Below, piece by piece: positions 48,870-59,980 of a DNA stretch of 64,000 bases (position 1 is the stretch's first letter; the number at the start of each line of letters is the position of its first letter). A program made the translations under genes and the position numbers. Under the pieces are notes generated by a model. It searched no databases. It had not been told where the DNA came from and was given only the letters and a program-made list of their open reading frames with translations. Origin of the DNA: Tetragonia tetragonoides. Lineage: Eukaryota > Streptophyta > Magnoliopsida > Caryophyllales > Aizoaceae. The stretch is taken from contig CM076140.1 in the NCBI GenBank assembly GCA_038025085.1, forward strand, positions 23,592,501-23,656,500. The letters are read 5' to 3'.

Positions 48870-51800
48870 TCAGCCCTCGCTTTTGTTGTTCTTTCTGTTT
48901 GAATTGCATTCTTCGTATCGGAAGCAGGTTATGAGATGATCATTGACCATTCCAGACACTTGCATGAATGAATAAACCACAGTAGGACCAACGCAACGGA
49001 AACCTCTGCGTATTAGATCCTTGCTGATGAGTTCTGCCTTTGGTGTCTTGACAGGCACCTGACGTTGGTAACGGAACCCATTCTTCATAGGCTTATTGTT
49101 CACAAATCTCCAGCAATAGTTATTAAAGGAACCAAACTGCTTCTGAACCTGCAGATTGCCAAAGCATGCAATGCAAAGTTTAAAGCCAGAAAACTTCAAA
49201 ACCGATGGGATCAGTTTCTGCCCCATCTTTTTTTCCCTTTTCTCTATGGTAAGATTAGGCCCCATTCGGATCAAGCCTGTCCAGACCGGGCTGGTGATTT
49301 GCTTGACCCCGCTCAGACCCCTACCCACCCTCTAGTTGGCCTAGGTCCAGCATCTTGAACTCACTGTTTTCACGGAGCAGGGAGTGTCTCGTTCGACAGA
49401 ATTGAACAAAGGAATGAGCACGGAATATTAGTGCTCCAATCACTGAGCTAAACATTATCCTGGTAATCAATTTCGTAATCTCCAACTTGACATGTTTTGT
49501 TCCAAATCAAAGTATGGCTTAAATATAAAATGTATACTTGCATCATCTAAAATCTGAAAATTGTAACCACAGCTCAAAGCCTAAAATCATTTAACAAAGC
49601 ACAGTAGCAGACAGATATCAAGGAAGTCATTTACACATTCTTTTGTATGTTAAATGCGAACCATTCGGATTCTCCCTACCCTTCAATATATATCAGAATC
49701 CCTATAACATGCAGACATGCTTTTAAAACTTATTACAAGCCAAATCAGTATATGCATTTGTATGAAGTATCAGTAAAACTGTAACCAATAAGCCAGAAGG
49801 TAACATGAGAGTACTGATGATAAGTGAATTTCACAACACTGAAAATGTTCACAAAGTGACATAGATCACAAGAATTATCTGCGGAACTAAGCCTCACAAA
49901 AGTGAAAAACTATTATCTTGACCAAAGTTCTTACCTGAAGTATCTGCTTCGCATTGTCGACAATTGCCTGAATCCTAGCCTCTGAGAGTAGTGAGTGACA
50001 GTGTGTGACTATAGACAGCAATTTCTCCTCTGAGAAACTAGCAACAGATGCTAGGTTGAACTCATCGAAAAGCTTCCTGATCCGAATAGCATATTGGTAA
50101 ACATGAAAACTGAAAACATTGTTCTGCATATTAGTAATTGACAAGAAAAGGATTTTTACAAACATTACCTAAAGATTTTTCTGTTGCATAGAATTGACAA
50201 CCAGCTGTGCTCTGCCAGTGCTATTGATAAGCATAGAAGCTCGAATAACTTGTCGTCATCATGAACTGGAACTCCCCATTCTTGGTCATGGAAGGACACA
50301 TAAAGGGGGTCTATTGGAAGAGAAGAAAAGAGTAATATTGTTAAGAAATGTTGACAGTCAGAAATCTCTCTCAAATAGCATGATATCTGCTCACAAATTT
50401 CTTTTATTGGACCAAACTTTATTGAATTTCTAATTTATTCATAGCGACTATTGTTTTTATTTTATTTTAAGGTTTGGAGGAGCAAGCACATAGGCCTTGA
50501 TAGGAATCGAACCCTCAGCCTCAAGACTGGAAAACGATAATCCGAACTATTGGAGCATCTCTTGATTCCTTTCATAGCAACTATTGTTATGAAGCATAGA
50601 ACAAGTGCACTATGAAATGACTCTGTAACTTAAACGCCTGACGGATTTCCAATATGGTAAACACTTTTAACATATGTGTGTGAAATGTCATAAAGCTTTT
50701 CAATTCATGACACCATGATCGTCTACACAATCTCCTTTTGAAATAGAAATGTTATCCAATTCCAGCAGGAAAATATTGTAAAAGCACTAAAGTAACGGCA
50801 GCACTGGAGAAAGTAAATCATGAAGCCTTTTAATTAAATTATAGAAAGAAATTAGAAACCCATAATTAACTTATGCAAAAGTTGACTCAGAAAGATCTTC
50901 CTTGAAATCCAAAAGGAACAACCAAAACTAATCATTGATGTTTCCTTAGTCCTTCCAACGGCCCCAACAGAATGTATAGCTATATGCTCACCTAACTTGC
51001 ATGGACACGGACACAGACACGAACACGGACATGGACACAAGCACACCATATAGACACGGGGAAGTGTCATTCATAGTGGACGGATAACTTATATGTTGTA
51101 CATGTCGAATACATGGCACGACGCAACACTTATCTCATGTGTCCATGCATAATTCCTAGATGGCCAATATAGAGCTACACAATTTGGATTGTTTCATTAA
51201 GCAACGCCAACAATGTTAAATAATCAAATTACATGAAAAATCGAAGAATTTGTATCCAAATTGAAGTACTTAAAAGTCATTTGCTATGTCATCAAATTAT
51301 CAAGTATTTGCAATCGGTTTCAAAATACAAACATTTTCATTCTTTGAAAATTAGCAAAGAACAAAAGTGGTTAACACAGTTTTATATACTTTGTTAATTA
51401 CTCTGTACGTTGAATGCATTCATCAAGTGGGCATTTGGTCTAGTGGTATGATTCTCGCTTTGCGTGCGAGAGAGGTCCCGAGTTCGATTTTCGGAATGCC
51501 CCATTTTTCATAACTTAATTGTTTTTTCAAAAACTAAATATACAGCAAAAATTAAATAAACACTCACCAGAATTCGCTGTAATCCAATCACACCGGCCCA
51601 TAACCCCACCCAAACTCGCCGGCCCATCACTAACCAGCCGAACCGGCGACATCTTAGCAGACTTCACCTTAACGATTTTCTCTCTCCTCGTCAAACTCGG
51701 TGGCGTCCTCACCCCAGAAGAACACGAAGAATCCGTAGAGCACGAGCTATCAACACTCACAATTTTCCGTACAGCTACATCCGTCATTTTTTGGGCCGGC

Positions 51801-51985
51801 TTTCCCTGCTGCTGGGCCTGGACCTGCTTATTGGGCTTTGCCGGTGGAGTCCTCACGGCCCGGTTTCCACCTGGGCCGAGGATTTTCCAACCCGAATCAT
51901 CGTGGTCGGTGGGTTTCGTGGTGGGTTGAAGCTCAACGGTTGTTGCTGACATTTGTGGAAGTGAAATGGAGAGTTTTTGCTTCAA
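48870..51985 (-). CDS. DNA-3-methyladenine glycosylase I (TAG)-like protein, four exons
   Basis: Exons 51568-51985, 50169-50310, 49935-50076 and 48870-49148 (minus strand), all GT-AG and in frame, give 326 residues. The first about 130 residues are a plant-specific disordered Ser/Pro/Lys extension (VRTPPSLTRREKIVKVKSAK). The TAG domain follows: RCDWITANS, DPLYVSFHDQEWGVPVHDDD, LFELLCLSIALAEHSW, FDEFNLASVASFSEEKLLSI, ARIQAIVDNAKQILQ, FNNYCWRFVNNKPMKNGFRY, GFRCVGPTVVYSFMQVSGMV, NDHLITCFRY. Zinc ligands of the family are visible (Cys of RCDW, His of FHD, His of NDH, Cys of ITC). TAG enzymes excise N3-methyladenine in base-excision repair. The bacterial catalytic Glu is Ser here, as in the plant relatives I recall, so activity is not assured. 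Confidence 0.92.
51000..51060. repeat. Degenerate (GGACAC)n hexamer repeat
   Basis: About ten units of GGACAC/GAACAC/AGACAC in the intron of the TAG-like gene. Confidence 0.8.
51429..51502 (+). tRNA. tRNA-Pro-like sequence with anticodon UGC (Ala), possible pseudogene
   Basis: Acceptor GGGCATT pairs with AATGCCC, discriminator C. Internal A box TGGTCTAGTGGTA and B box GTTCGATTT are present. Anticodon arm CTCGC-TTTGCGT-GCGAG gives TGC in the anticodon position. T arm CCGAG-TTCGATT-TTCGG. Apart from one anticodon base (plant tRNA-Pro has TGG, recalled) and two extra bases in the variable loop (AGAGGTC for AGGTC, 74 instead of 72 nt), it is a plant tRNA-Pro. It lacks the G3-U70 pair needed for alanine charging. 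It sits in an intron of the TAG-like gene on the opposite strand, and no T-run terminator of four or more directly follows until ATTTTTC at 51503. Confidence 0.75.
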
Positions 51986-52094
51986 AGGTTGGAAGAGTGA
52001 GAGTGAAGAGAAATAAGAAGTGCGAAAGACGACGAAACAACGGACGGGTTTTTAGGGGATTTTAAAAAACGGTGAACAGTTGGGGTGTATAACG

Positions 52095-52115
52095 AACTGT
52101 ATATATATAAAGTAA
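52095..52115 (-). promoter_or_regulatory. TATA-box region of the TAG-like gene
   Basis: Minus strand reads ACTTTATATATATACAG about 110 bases upstream of the ATG at 51985, a plausible core promoter. The leader between them is C/T-rich on the minus strand. Confidence 0.5.
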
Positions 52116-52256
52116 GTTTTACCGGATTTATTCGGTGATTTAGATGTCGTGTCGGTCTTATTTGAACGTTTGTTGTCGGACATGGCATGGATTGCCGATT
52201 TTGGCCTTGATGCCCAAATAATCCATCGTAATTTCCTAACTTATTATAGGTGTTTA

Positions 52257-53571
52257 TTCTTTCACACCAAAAAAAATAAGTTAAGTTCAATTAAGTGGAG
52301 ATTTATGTTTTTTTTAGAGCTTATGACGTTTGTTCAGTTCACTTTAATAATAATTTAGTGTCAGTTCAGTATAATGGGTGTGTTATTTAGAATTTATATG
52401 GTCAATTTAGTCCAATTCAGTCCAGTTTAAAAGTAGTCTCGTGTCAGTTTAATGATTTTTAGTTCAGTTCAGTGATACTCAATTCAATTTAGGGTGCATT
52501 TTTTAAGGTAGAACTTATTAGACCTTACAACGTACAGTTCAATTCGGGTGTCAATTCAATAATTTCCAATTCAGTAAAGTGATGTTCAGTTCAGTTCAAT
52601 GGTGCTAGTTTAGAAACATACGTTTTGTCTCATATATCCATTTGTGTTCAATTCAATTAAGGCTCCGTTTGATTCACCTGGATAAAATTAATCTGAACTG
52701 AATTGAACTAAAATGAACTGAACTGAATTAATTTTTTAAACTTGACCGTTAACCATTTAAAATTCGACCAACCATAGTCAATATTGGACTCATTTGAAAG
52801 TATCATTTGAGATCTTTCCGATGACATAATTATCATCATGAAAGTATTTCGTAATAAAAAGTTATATGAGTGATAAAGTTACACATGAACTGAACTGAAC
52901 TGGACTGAACTGGACTGAAAAAAACTGAACTGAACTGAAATTAAGTAAAATTAAGGTGAATCAAATAGAGCCTAAGTGGTGTCCAGTTCAGTTCAGTGGT
53001 GTCCATTTCAGTGGTGTTGAATTCAGTTCAGTTCAGTGGTGCCCATTTCAGTGGTTGAATTCAGTTCAGTCTAGTTCAATTCTGGTAAGTTCAACTCTAA
53101 AGAACGTACCATGAATTGAATTGGACACAACTTGATATGTGAGACAAAAAGTATGTTTCTGAACCCAATACCACTGAATTGAACTGAGCATCACTTAACT
53201 GAATTGAAAATCACTAAATTGACGTGAGATTACCCTTGAACTGAACTGAATTGATCGTGTAAGCTCTAAAGAACGCACCCTTAGGCTCTAACGCACCATT
53301 AGACTATGTTTGATTCAATTTAATTTTACTTAAATTAAGTACGGTTCAATTCAGTACACTTAAGTCCAATTTAGTTCCATTAAGTTCAGTTCAGTTCAAA
53401 TTATTATTATAATAATGATTATTATAATTATAATAATGTTATTATAATTATAGTTCAGTTTAGTTCAATTCAAGGCAATTAAGTTAAGTTAAGTTAAGTT
53501 CAATGTTATTAAGTACATTTCAGTTAAATTCAGTTACGTGAAATTCAATTGAATCAAACGGGTGTTCAGTG
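52257..53571. repeat. MITE-dense region rich in GTTCAGTTCAGT motifs
   Basis: Interleaved arms of the GAACTGAACT/AGTTCAGTTC MITE family, with terminal-like pieces TGGGTGTGTTATTTAG (52376), AGGGTGCATTTTTTAAGG (52492) and AACGCACCCTTAGGC (53272). Only one clean member could be delimited (52661-52972). No genes. Confidence 0.75.
52661..52972. mobile_element. PIF/Harbinger-like MITE (GGCTCCGTTTGATTC family)
   Basis: Ends GGCTCCGTTTGATTCACCT and AGGTGAATCAAATAGAGCC, with TAA on both sides (52658-52660, 52973-52975). 312 bases, with arms of GAACTGAACT repeats and no coding. Confidence 0.85.
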
Positions 53572-53579
53572 GTGTTTAG

Positions 53580-54017
53580 TAGGGCTGTTCAAAAATATCC
53601 GAACCCGAGCATCCGATCCGAAAACCCGAATATCCGAACTGAAATTATCCGAAAAAGCGGATATCCGAAATTTTGGATACCCGAAAAACGGATATCCAAA
53701 ATTTCGGATACGGGTTCGGATACCATTTTGAAAAATTTTAGGATATTCGGATATCCGAAAATATCCCAAAAACTCAAAATTATCTAAAAATTATCCGAAA
53801 TATTTGGCTCATATTTTCAAAATATTAGGCACAAAATAGGATAAAAATAAAAAATATAAATATTTTTCGGATAGCGGATATCCGACTATCCGAATCCGAA
53901 ATTTCGAGTATTCGAAAATCGGATATCCGAATCTTCGGATACGGGTTTGGATATCAAATTTTGGTATCCGGAATTTCGGATATCCGATTTTCGGATACCC
54001 GCATATGAACACCCCTA
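53580..54017. mobile_element. hAT-type MITE with ATATCCGAA repeats and 8-base target duplication
   Basis: Ends TAGGGCTGTTCA and TGAACACCCCTA, flanked by a perfect GTGTTTAG on both sides (53572-53579 and 54018-54025), the 8-base duplication typical of hAT transposons. The interior is almost wholly degenerate CGGATATCCGAA-type units on both strands, which causes spurious open frames. Confidence 0.88.
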
Positions 54018-54025
54018 GTGTTTAG

Positions 54026-54552
54026 TATAGAAACATACATTTTGTGTCACATAGAATGTGAGGTTCAATTCAATTCAGTGGTGTTCAGTTCAGTTCAGTG
54101 GTGTCATTTCAGCTTAGTTCAGTCATTTCAGTTCAAACCTAAAGAACGCACCCAATGGTGTTCATTTCAGTCTAGTGGTGTGGAATTCAATTCAGTTCAC
54201 TTCAGTCCAATTCAGCCCTCACGTATACATCCTTGATGATTATCAATTTAGTGATCTGCTTTTTTCTTTCACATATTACTATTCAGTCTAGTGGTTTTCA
54301 TGGTGCGTTCTTTGGAGTGTACTTAGTTGGTTCGGTTCAGTTAAGTTCAGCAGTAGTGCCGTGTTCGTTCAGTGATGTTCAGTTTAGTTCAATTCAATTC
54401 AATGTTGTTTAGTTTAGAAACATACATTTTGTCTCATATAGTAAGTAGAGTTCAATTCAGACCTGTGGTGTTCAATTCAGTTCAATGGTATTTAGTTCAG
54501 CTCAGTGGTATTTAGTTCAGTTCAGTGGTGTTAAATTCAGTTTAGTTCAATA
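54026..54552. repeat. GTTCAGTTCAGTGGTG repeats (MITE arms)
   Basis: Continuation of the MITE arm sequence that the hAT element interrupted, with further pieces around 54298-54560. No coding. Confidence 0.65.
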
Positions 54553-55037
54553 CTCCTTGCGTTTCATAATATAAGTCATTTTAGAGTTCCAATAGAGTAT
54601 GCAGTACTCCCCCCATTCCAAAACTCTTTTCTATTTGACTTTTCACGGTTTCCATGATGACATTTTCAACATGGATAATTATAATTTTATAACTATAAAA
54701 ATTATAAAAATGTGATATTTTGAAAATATAATTAAAAAAGAATCTAAATAGCTTTTTTACTTTGTAAATTTTTATATTTTTCATAAATTAATGCTCAAAT
54801 TTTTTAAATTTTGACCTCAAAAAGTCAAATTGAAAGAAAATTTTGAACAGAAGGAGTATTTGTTATCCAATCTACCCTTCTTATTAGCTCAATAATTGTT
54901 TACCTTTTTTTTTACCAAATTTAAAGTCAAAGGTTAATCCAGTCAAATTTAACTATTTTTACTAATTGAGACTATTAATTAACTTTCTTAATTCATGTAA
55001 AAAATATTAAATATCCTATATAATAAAAAGGAGGGAG
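54553..55037. mobile_element. Stowaway-type MITE with another Stowaway nested inside
   Basis: Outer element CTCCTTGCGTTTCATAAT ... AAAAAGGAGGGAG, TA on both sides (54551, 55038). Inner element 54607-54856 (CTCCCCCCATTCCAAAACTC ... ACAGAAGGAG, TA on both sides). The outer one without its insert parallels the element at 59316-59587 (ATAAGTCATTTTAGAGTTCC, TTTGTTACCCATTCTACCC), which confirms the nesting. Confidence 0.8.
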
Positions 55038-55642
55038 TACAATTTATAATTTCATACGGTGTACTACTTTATTATATTAATACTTGCTTTGGTTTTATAT
55101 GAATTTAGACTTAAAAGTTGACAACTTGATCTAGTTTTTTGAACCCGATTTTGATCTGGAGGTGATTGACAAAGTACTTATTAGGACAAACTTGGTCATA
55201 GATCGAATAGTTGTATCAAAATTTTGAATAATTCTTTACAACTCGATCCATATTTTTTAACACGATTTTTATCCGGAGGTGTTTGACGTAGTACTTGTAT
55301 CAGAAATTTGAATCAGCTTACGTCACGAGTAAAATGATTAAGTGAAATATCCAAAATCCATATCTAAAACTATTATTTGGGTCTTATTTGCAAATCTCAT
55401 GTGACAACAAACAAATAAGTTTATTGCAAATCGGCTTGGATCCAAAATTCCATCTTTTATTTCTTCCTTTCTACTATTCATGGTGAAACTTTGCGTAATG
55501 CTTTGTTTGAACAGGGGTATTTGTTAACAATTGATGGATGAAAAAAAAAATCTCAAAAAGTAATTGGGTCAACCCAAATCTAGTCAAGGTTGACTATTTC
55601 TCAACCCAAATCCGAGTCATCAAATCCATTTGAGAGATCTAA
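55038..55642. other. Intergenic DNA, nothing recognised
   Basis: AT-rich with an internal near-repeat (ATCCGGAGGTGTTTGACGTA at about 55270 resembles GATCTGGAGGTGATTGACAA at about 55152). No coding frame. Confidence 0.5.
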
Positions 55643-55829
55643 GGTTGCGTTCTTTAGGATTGAACTGGACACCACTGAACTGAATTGAACACAATTTGAT
55701 ATGTGAAATAAAAAGTATGCTTTTGAATTCAGCACCACTGAAACTGAACTGACATCACTTAATTAAATTAGAGATCACTAAATTGATACCTGAATTAAAC
55801 TGACCATGTAAACTCTACAAAACGCAACC
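55643..55829. mobile_element. Small PIF/Harbinger-like MITE (GGTTGCGTTC family)
   Basis: Ends GGTTGCGTTCTTTAGGATT and CTCTACAAAACGCAACC, with TAA on both sides (55640-55642, 55830-55832). 187 bases, GAACTGAATTGAAC-type interior. Confidence 0.8.
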
Positions 55830-55832
55830 TAA

Positions 55833-56557
55833 CATGGCATAAAACCCCTACTTCTGATACATGTCAAAAACTATCCACCACTCAAAATCTAAAATCTATC
55901 TACACCACCTTCACCAATCATTTTACTTTCTATTTATCTCCATTATCCTCGTACTTATTACCCTGGCCTCAATCCAAAGCATGTAGAGCTAATTTTGGTT
56001 TTATGATAAGTTACACTCTGTGATTTGATGAGATTAAAAAATTTATATATTTGGGCAAGTAAACTATTATTCTGGCAGATACAAAGTAGATTTCATCAAA
56101 GTGCTTTCAATGAGTAATTAGTGCGTGGGATCTAGAGAGTGATTTCAGCAATTGAGTTTGCACTAATTTATGAGGTTTTTTTTTGTCCTTTCTCTAACCG
56201 AAGTTGACTAGTACTTGGTACTTTCTCTTACTCTAATTCTCTTTTCATCTGTTTGGCAATTACTGATTTTTATGAGATCTTGAAAAGAAAAAGGTAAGAA
56301 CTGTAAGCACGAATGAAGTGAATCATCCATGATTCCATGTTGTCGACCTATTGAAAGTTGAAACTACATTGTCAACCATGCCATAAAATGATGGGGCCAT
56401 GTTAGGAATATGCCTGTTTCATTTCCCCCAATATATAAGTGGGAGGTAAATAAGGGGAAAGATTGGCAGAAAAAGATAAATAAGGTGAAAAAAAGAAATC
56501 AGGTAGACACTAATTAAGTTGATTTTTGTTGTGTTGTTTTGGGTACTTGACGTCGCT
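55833..56557. other. Intergenic DNA, nothing recognised
   Basis: AT-rich, no credible frame or repeat ends. Confidence 0.5.
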
Positions 56558-56652
56558 TAGGCTATGTTTAGCAAAATTAGTTGTAATTATAGTGGTGCAA
56601 TGTTAAATGAGTAAATAAATTAGTAGAAAATAGTTGGAATTTGCTATGAAAG

Positions 56653-57505
56653 TGTTGAGATAATGTCCTAATTATGTGTGAGCTATCACAGTTAATGATG
56701 AGAAAAACAATTAAGTCAGTAAGAAAGGAAAAAAAGGAGAAAACAAAAAAGATGGAAAACTGCCAAAGTTAAATTCGGAGTTTTGTAACCGTGGGAACTT
56801 GATGCATAATAACTCAATTAGAAGTTATCACAATATAAGGGAGGTTGGCATTAATTTGTGATTGATGATCAAGTAAAGGGGCATTCAAGTTCAGCAACAG
56901 TTTTGGGAGCTCAGGAGTTACAGCATTAAACTCCACAATTATTTGAACGTGTTTAATTCTCTAGAAAGAGTCTAAAGGCCTCTATAAATAGTGGTGTAAG
57001 TTCTGTGTTGTATATCCCATATCTCATATTCCACAATGTAGACACATGTAGGTGTGTGAGGAGAGTGAGCGGTTATTCCTTGTAATTCTTGACTGGAGTG
57101 AGTCCTCGAACTTGTAGGGTATTCCAAACACGGGGTGTGAAATATGTCGGGTCGAGTGGGATCCTAATTAAGGGGAGACGTGACCCACCTAATTAGATGT
57201 GTGTGTGTGTGTGTGTGTGTTGTAATCATTCCTTGTAACTCTTGAGAGAGGGTCTCGGGTTTGTAGGGTGGTTTACACTATGGGGAGGGTTTGCAGGTTT
57301 GTCCATCCAAAACTTGTATGTAGGAGGGTTTGCAAGTTTACCGTGCAAAACTTGTACTTATGTTGAGTTAGTGGATGTTACCCTATGAGAGGGTCGTGGA
57401 TGTAGGTCGGAGGGGTCAACCCACGTTAAAAATATCGTGTGTCTATTTTATCTTTTATGTTGTGTTTTATTGCTCTACATATACGCTGCGCAAATTTCCC
57501 CAACA
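56653..57505 (+). repeat. 5' LTR of the non-autonomous element
   Basis: 853 bases. TATA box CTCTATAAATAG near 56979-56990, (TG)n at 57200-57220, and end CTGCGCAAATTTCCCCAACA. Confidence 0.9.
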
Positions 57506-58061
57506 GTGGTATCAGAGCTGATGGTTGTTTTCCTGGTGAGTTGATGGTTGTGTACTTAAAGCGTCTATGGTTGCGTCTTTGGGGAGTTTGTTGGCTGTTA
57601 TGGGTGAGTTGGTAGTGGAGCAATATTGACGTACACAACTATGGTGAGGTGTTGGACTCGAAGGTGTAGCATTCCGGGTCATTGACATATGGAGATGATG
57701 GTGCCAAGATCGGTGAAGAGATCGTCAATGTTGTTGCAGGATCGTATTGGGGATGTGACGATCTTAGCTTATGGATTGACGATGAGCCGTGACTATGATG
57801 AAGCGGTTCATGTTGAAGAGAGATGATCCTACTAATGTGAAGAAGAGTACGCGATTGCGTTTGTGCATTGTGAAGAGAGTGTATTGTGGTGGTAGGATCG
57901 AGCGAGGTTGGACCGAGATGTTGATCCCAAGGGCTAAGGAGGGAACACGTGATGAAGTTATTATTGCCGACAATAGTTGAATTGATCCGTGTTGTGATGT
58001 GTGAGCCCTTGGTGGAGGTTGTGAGTTTGTGGTGTCTCCACATAATTGTGAGGGGGAGATT
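57506..58061 (+). other. Internal region of the non-autonomous element
   Basis: Begins with the primer site GTGGTATCAGAGC and ends in the polypurine tract. Small frames exist (for example 57789-57980 on + and 57639-58043 on -) but none resembles a known retrotransposon protein. Confidence 0.75.
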
Positions 58062-58610
58062 TGTTGGGATAATGTCCCAATTATGTGTGAGCTACCATAG
58101 TTAATGATGAGAAAAACAATTAAGTCAGTAAGAAAGGAAAAAAAAGGAGAAAACAAAAAAGATGGAAAACTGCCAAAGTTAAATTTGGAGTTTTGTAACC
58201 GTGGGAACTTGATGCATAATAACTCAATTAGAAGTTATCACAATATAAGCGAGGTTGGCATTAATTTGTGATTGATGATCAAGTAAAGGGGCATTCAAGT
58301 TTAGCAACAGTTTTGGGAGCTGGAGTTACAGCATTAAACTCCACAATTGCTTGAACGTGTTTAATTCTCTAGAAAGAGTCTAAAGGCCTCTATAAATAGA
58401 GTTGTAAGTTCTGTGTTGTATATCCTATATCCCATATCCCATATTCCACAATGTAGACACATGTAGTGTGTGAGGAGAGTGAGCGGTTATTCCTTGTAAT
58501 TCTTGACTGGAGTGACTCCTAGAACTTGTAGGGTATTCCAAACACGGGGTGTGAAATATGTCGGGTCGAGTGGGATCCTAATTAGGGAGAGACGTGATCC
58601 ACCTAATTAG

Positions 58611-58645
<35 letters not shown>

Positions 58646-58927
58646 AATCATTCCTTGTAACTCTTGAGAGAGGGTCTCGGATTTGTAGGGTGGTTTACAC
58701 TATGGGGAGGGTTTGCAGGTTTGTCCATCCAAAACTTGTATGTAGTAGGGTTTGCAAGTTTACCGTGCAAAACTTGTACTTATGTTGAGTTAGTGGATGT
58801 TACCCTATGAGAGGGTCGTGGATGTAGGCCGGAGGGGTCAAACCACGTTAAAAATATCGTGTGTCTATTTTATCTTTTATGTAGTGTTTTATTGCTCTAC
58901 ATATACGCTGCGCAAATTTCCCCAACA
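58062..58927 (+). repeat. 3' LTR of the non-autonomous element
   Basis: 866 bases, nearly identical to 56653-57505. Differences include a longer TG repeat (about 58612-58640), an extra ATCCCAT unit near 58430, and scattered single changes. Confidence 0.9.
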
Positions 58928-59315
58928 GAAAGCGAATAAATAAATTGTAGATACATGCTATGTTTGCCTGTTTGGCACAAACAACTAGCTTTTCAATAAA
59001 AGCTACACCTTTAAGCTTGCAGCTAGTGTTTTTTACTCTTTGCTACCAAATGGTTTACCGGATTATTTTTAGTCTGCGGCTAAAATTACTGCTAATTTTG
59101 TGAAAGCTATCCCTGTAAGTTTTCACATACAACTAGTTAATTTGCATTTCGTAGCAATTTTTTGCATTTTTCTAATAATTTCTTTCCTTTATTGACATTT
59201 GACAGCTATAGCTACAACTAATTTTGCCAAACATAGCCGTAGTTGAGGTGAAAGCTAGTATAAATAGCTTCACAAAATTAGGTGCAAATTGAAAATATTG
59301 ACAAACTTCTTGGTA

Positions 59316-59587
59316 CTCCCTTCGTCCCACAATATAAGTCGTTTTAGAAAATTGGTTTTTTCCCATATTATAAGTCATTTTAGAGTTCCAAGAAAATATT
59401 TATTATTTGTTACCCATTCTACCCTTATTTCATATTTCTTTATTAATTACTCACTTTCTTTGCTAAATCTAAAGTCAGAGTAGTCAAGTTTATTTTTTTT
59501 TTTGCTAGAATTGAGACTATTTAATACCTTTCTTAATTCGTGTGCAAAAACCTTAAACAACTTATATTATAGGACTGATCGAGGAAG
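59316..59587. mobile_element. Stowaway-type MITE
   Basis: CTCCCTTCGTCCCACAATAT at the left, ATCGAGGAAG at the right, TA on both sides (59314-59315, 59588-59589). It shares long stretches with the outer element at 54553-55037. Confidence 0.75.
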
Positions 59588-59589
59588 TA

Positions 59590-59980
59590 GCTGAGAGTAA
59601 AAAACAACTAGTTGGAAGCTTCAAGTTGTAGTTTTTATTGAAAATATAGTTTACTTGTTTGTGCCAAAAATAATCGTAATACTGTAAATCAACTTCGTGC
59701 TTGACTCAACTGTTTTTAATTAATTAAAATGGAGTTTGAGTTTTCTTGTTTTGCTGGTTTATTTGACTCGGTTAGATATACGAATCGAGCTCGAGCTGCT
59801 AAATGAGCTAAGTTTGACTTAAACTTGTAAATACAAAAAAAATGATTTAAAAAAAATATTTATTGATATAATAAAAAAAATTATATATGGATTTATCAAC
59901 TTGACATTATATATGAATTATGACTGAGTTTTGAACAAACTTCAATGAGTTTATTAAAAACAAACTAGCTTTAACAATTA
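59590..59980. other. Intergenic DNA
   Basis: AT-rich. Includes the distal inverted-repeat piece TTGTTTGTGCCAAAAATA near 59655; otherwise nothing recognised. Confidence 0.5.

Larger units (their letters stand above)
50311..51567 (-). other. Intron 1 of the TAG-like gene (hosts a tRNA-like sequence and a GGACAC repeat)
   Basis: Starts GTGAGTG (minus strand, 51567) and ends TTCCAATAG (50311). Contains a degenerate hexamer repeat based on GGACAC (about 51000-51060) and a plus-strand tRNA-like sequence (51429-51502). Otherwise AT-rich with nothing else recognised. Confidence 0.8.
56653..58927 (+). mobile_element. Young non-autonomous LTR retrotransposon without gag-pol
   Basis: LTRs of 853 and 866 bases (TGTTG(A/G)GATAATG ... 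CCCCAACA), perfect 5-base duplication GAAAG on both sides (56648-56652, 58928-58932), primer site TGGTATCAGAGC one base after the 5' LTR, and polypurine tract GTGAGGGGGAGATT before the 3' LTR. Only 556 bases lie between the LTRs and encode no gag or pol, so it must be mobilised by a relative, probably Copia-type. LTR differences are few, mostly in a TG repeat, so insertion was recent. Confidence 0.9.
56558..59240. mobile_element. MITE split by an LTR retrotransposon
   Basis: The left end GGCTATGTTTAGCAAAATTA followed by GTTGTAATTATAG (56559) is the inverse of CTATAGCTACAACTAATTTT followed by GCCAAACATAGCC at 59206-59238. The interior is interrupted by the complete element at 56653-58927. Flanks TTA and GTA could be a three-base duplication with one change. 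A related inverted pair (TGGCACAAACAACTAGCTTT, 58973; TTGTTTGTGCCAAAAATA, 59655) lies close by. Confidence 0.6.

Noticed and set aside
53549..54012. Short frames rich in RISGYPKFR-like repeats
   Set aside because: Translation of the ATATCCGAA repeats in the hAT MITE.
57489..57520. tRNA-like GTGGTATCAGAGC match
   Set aside because: It is the primer binding site of the non-autonomous LTR element, not a tRNA gene.
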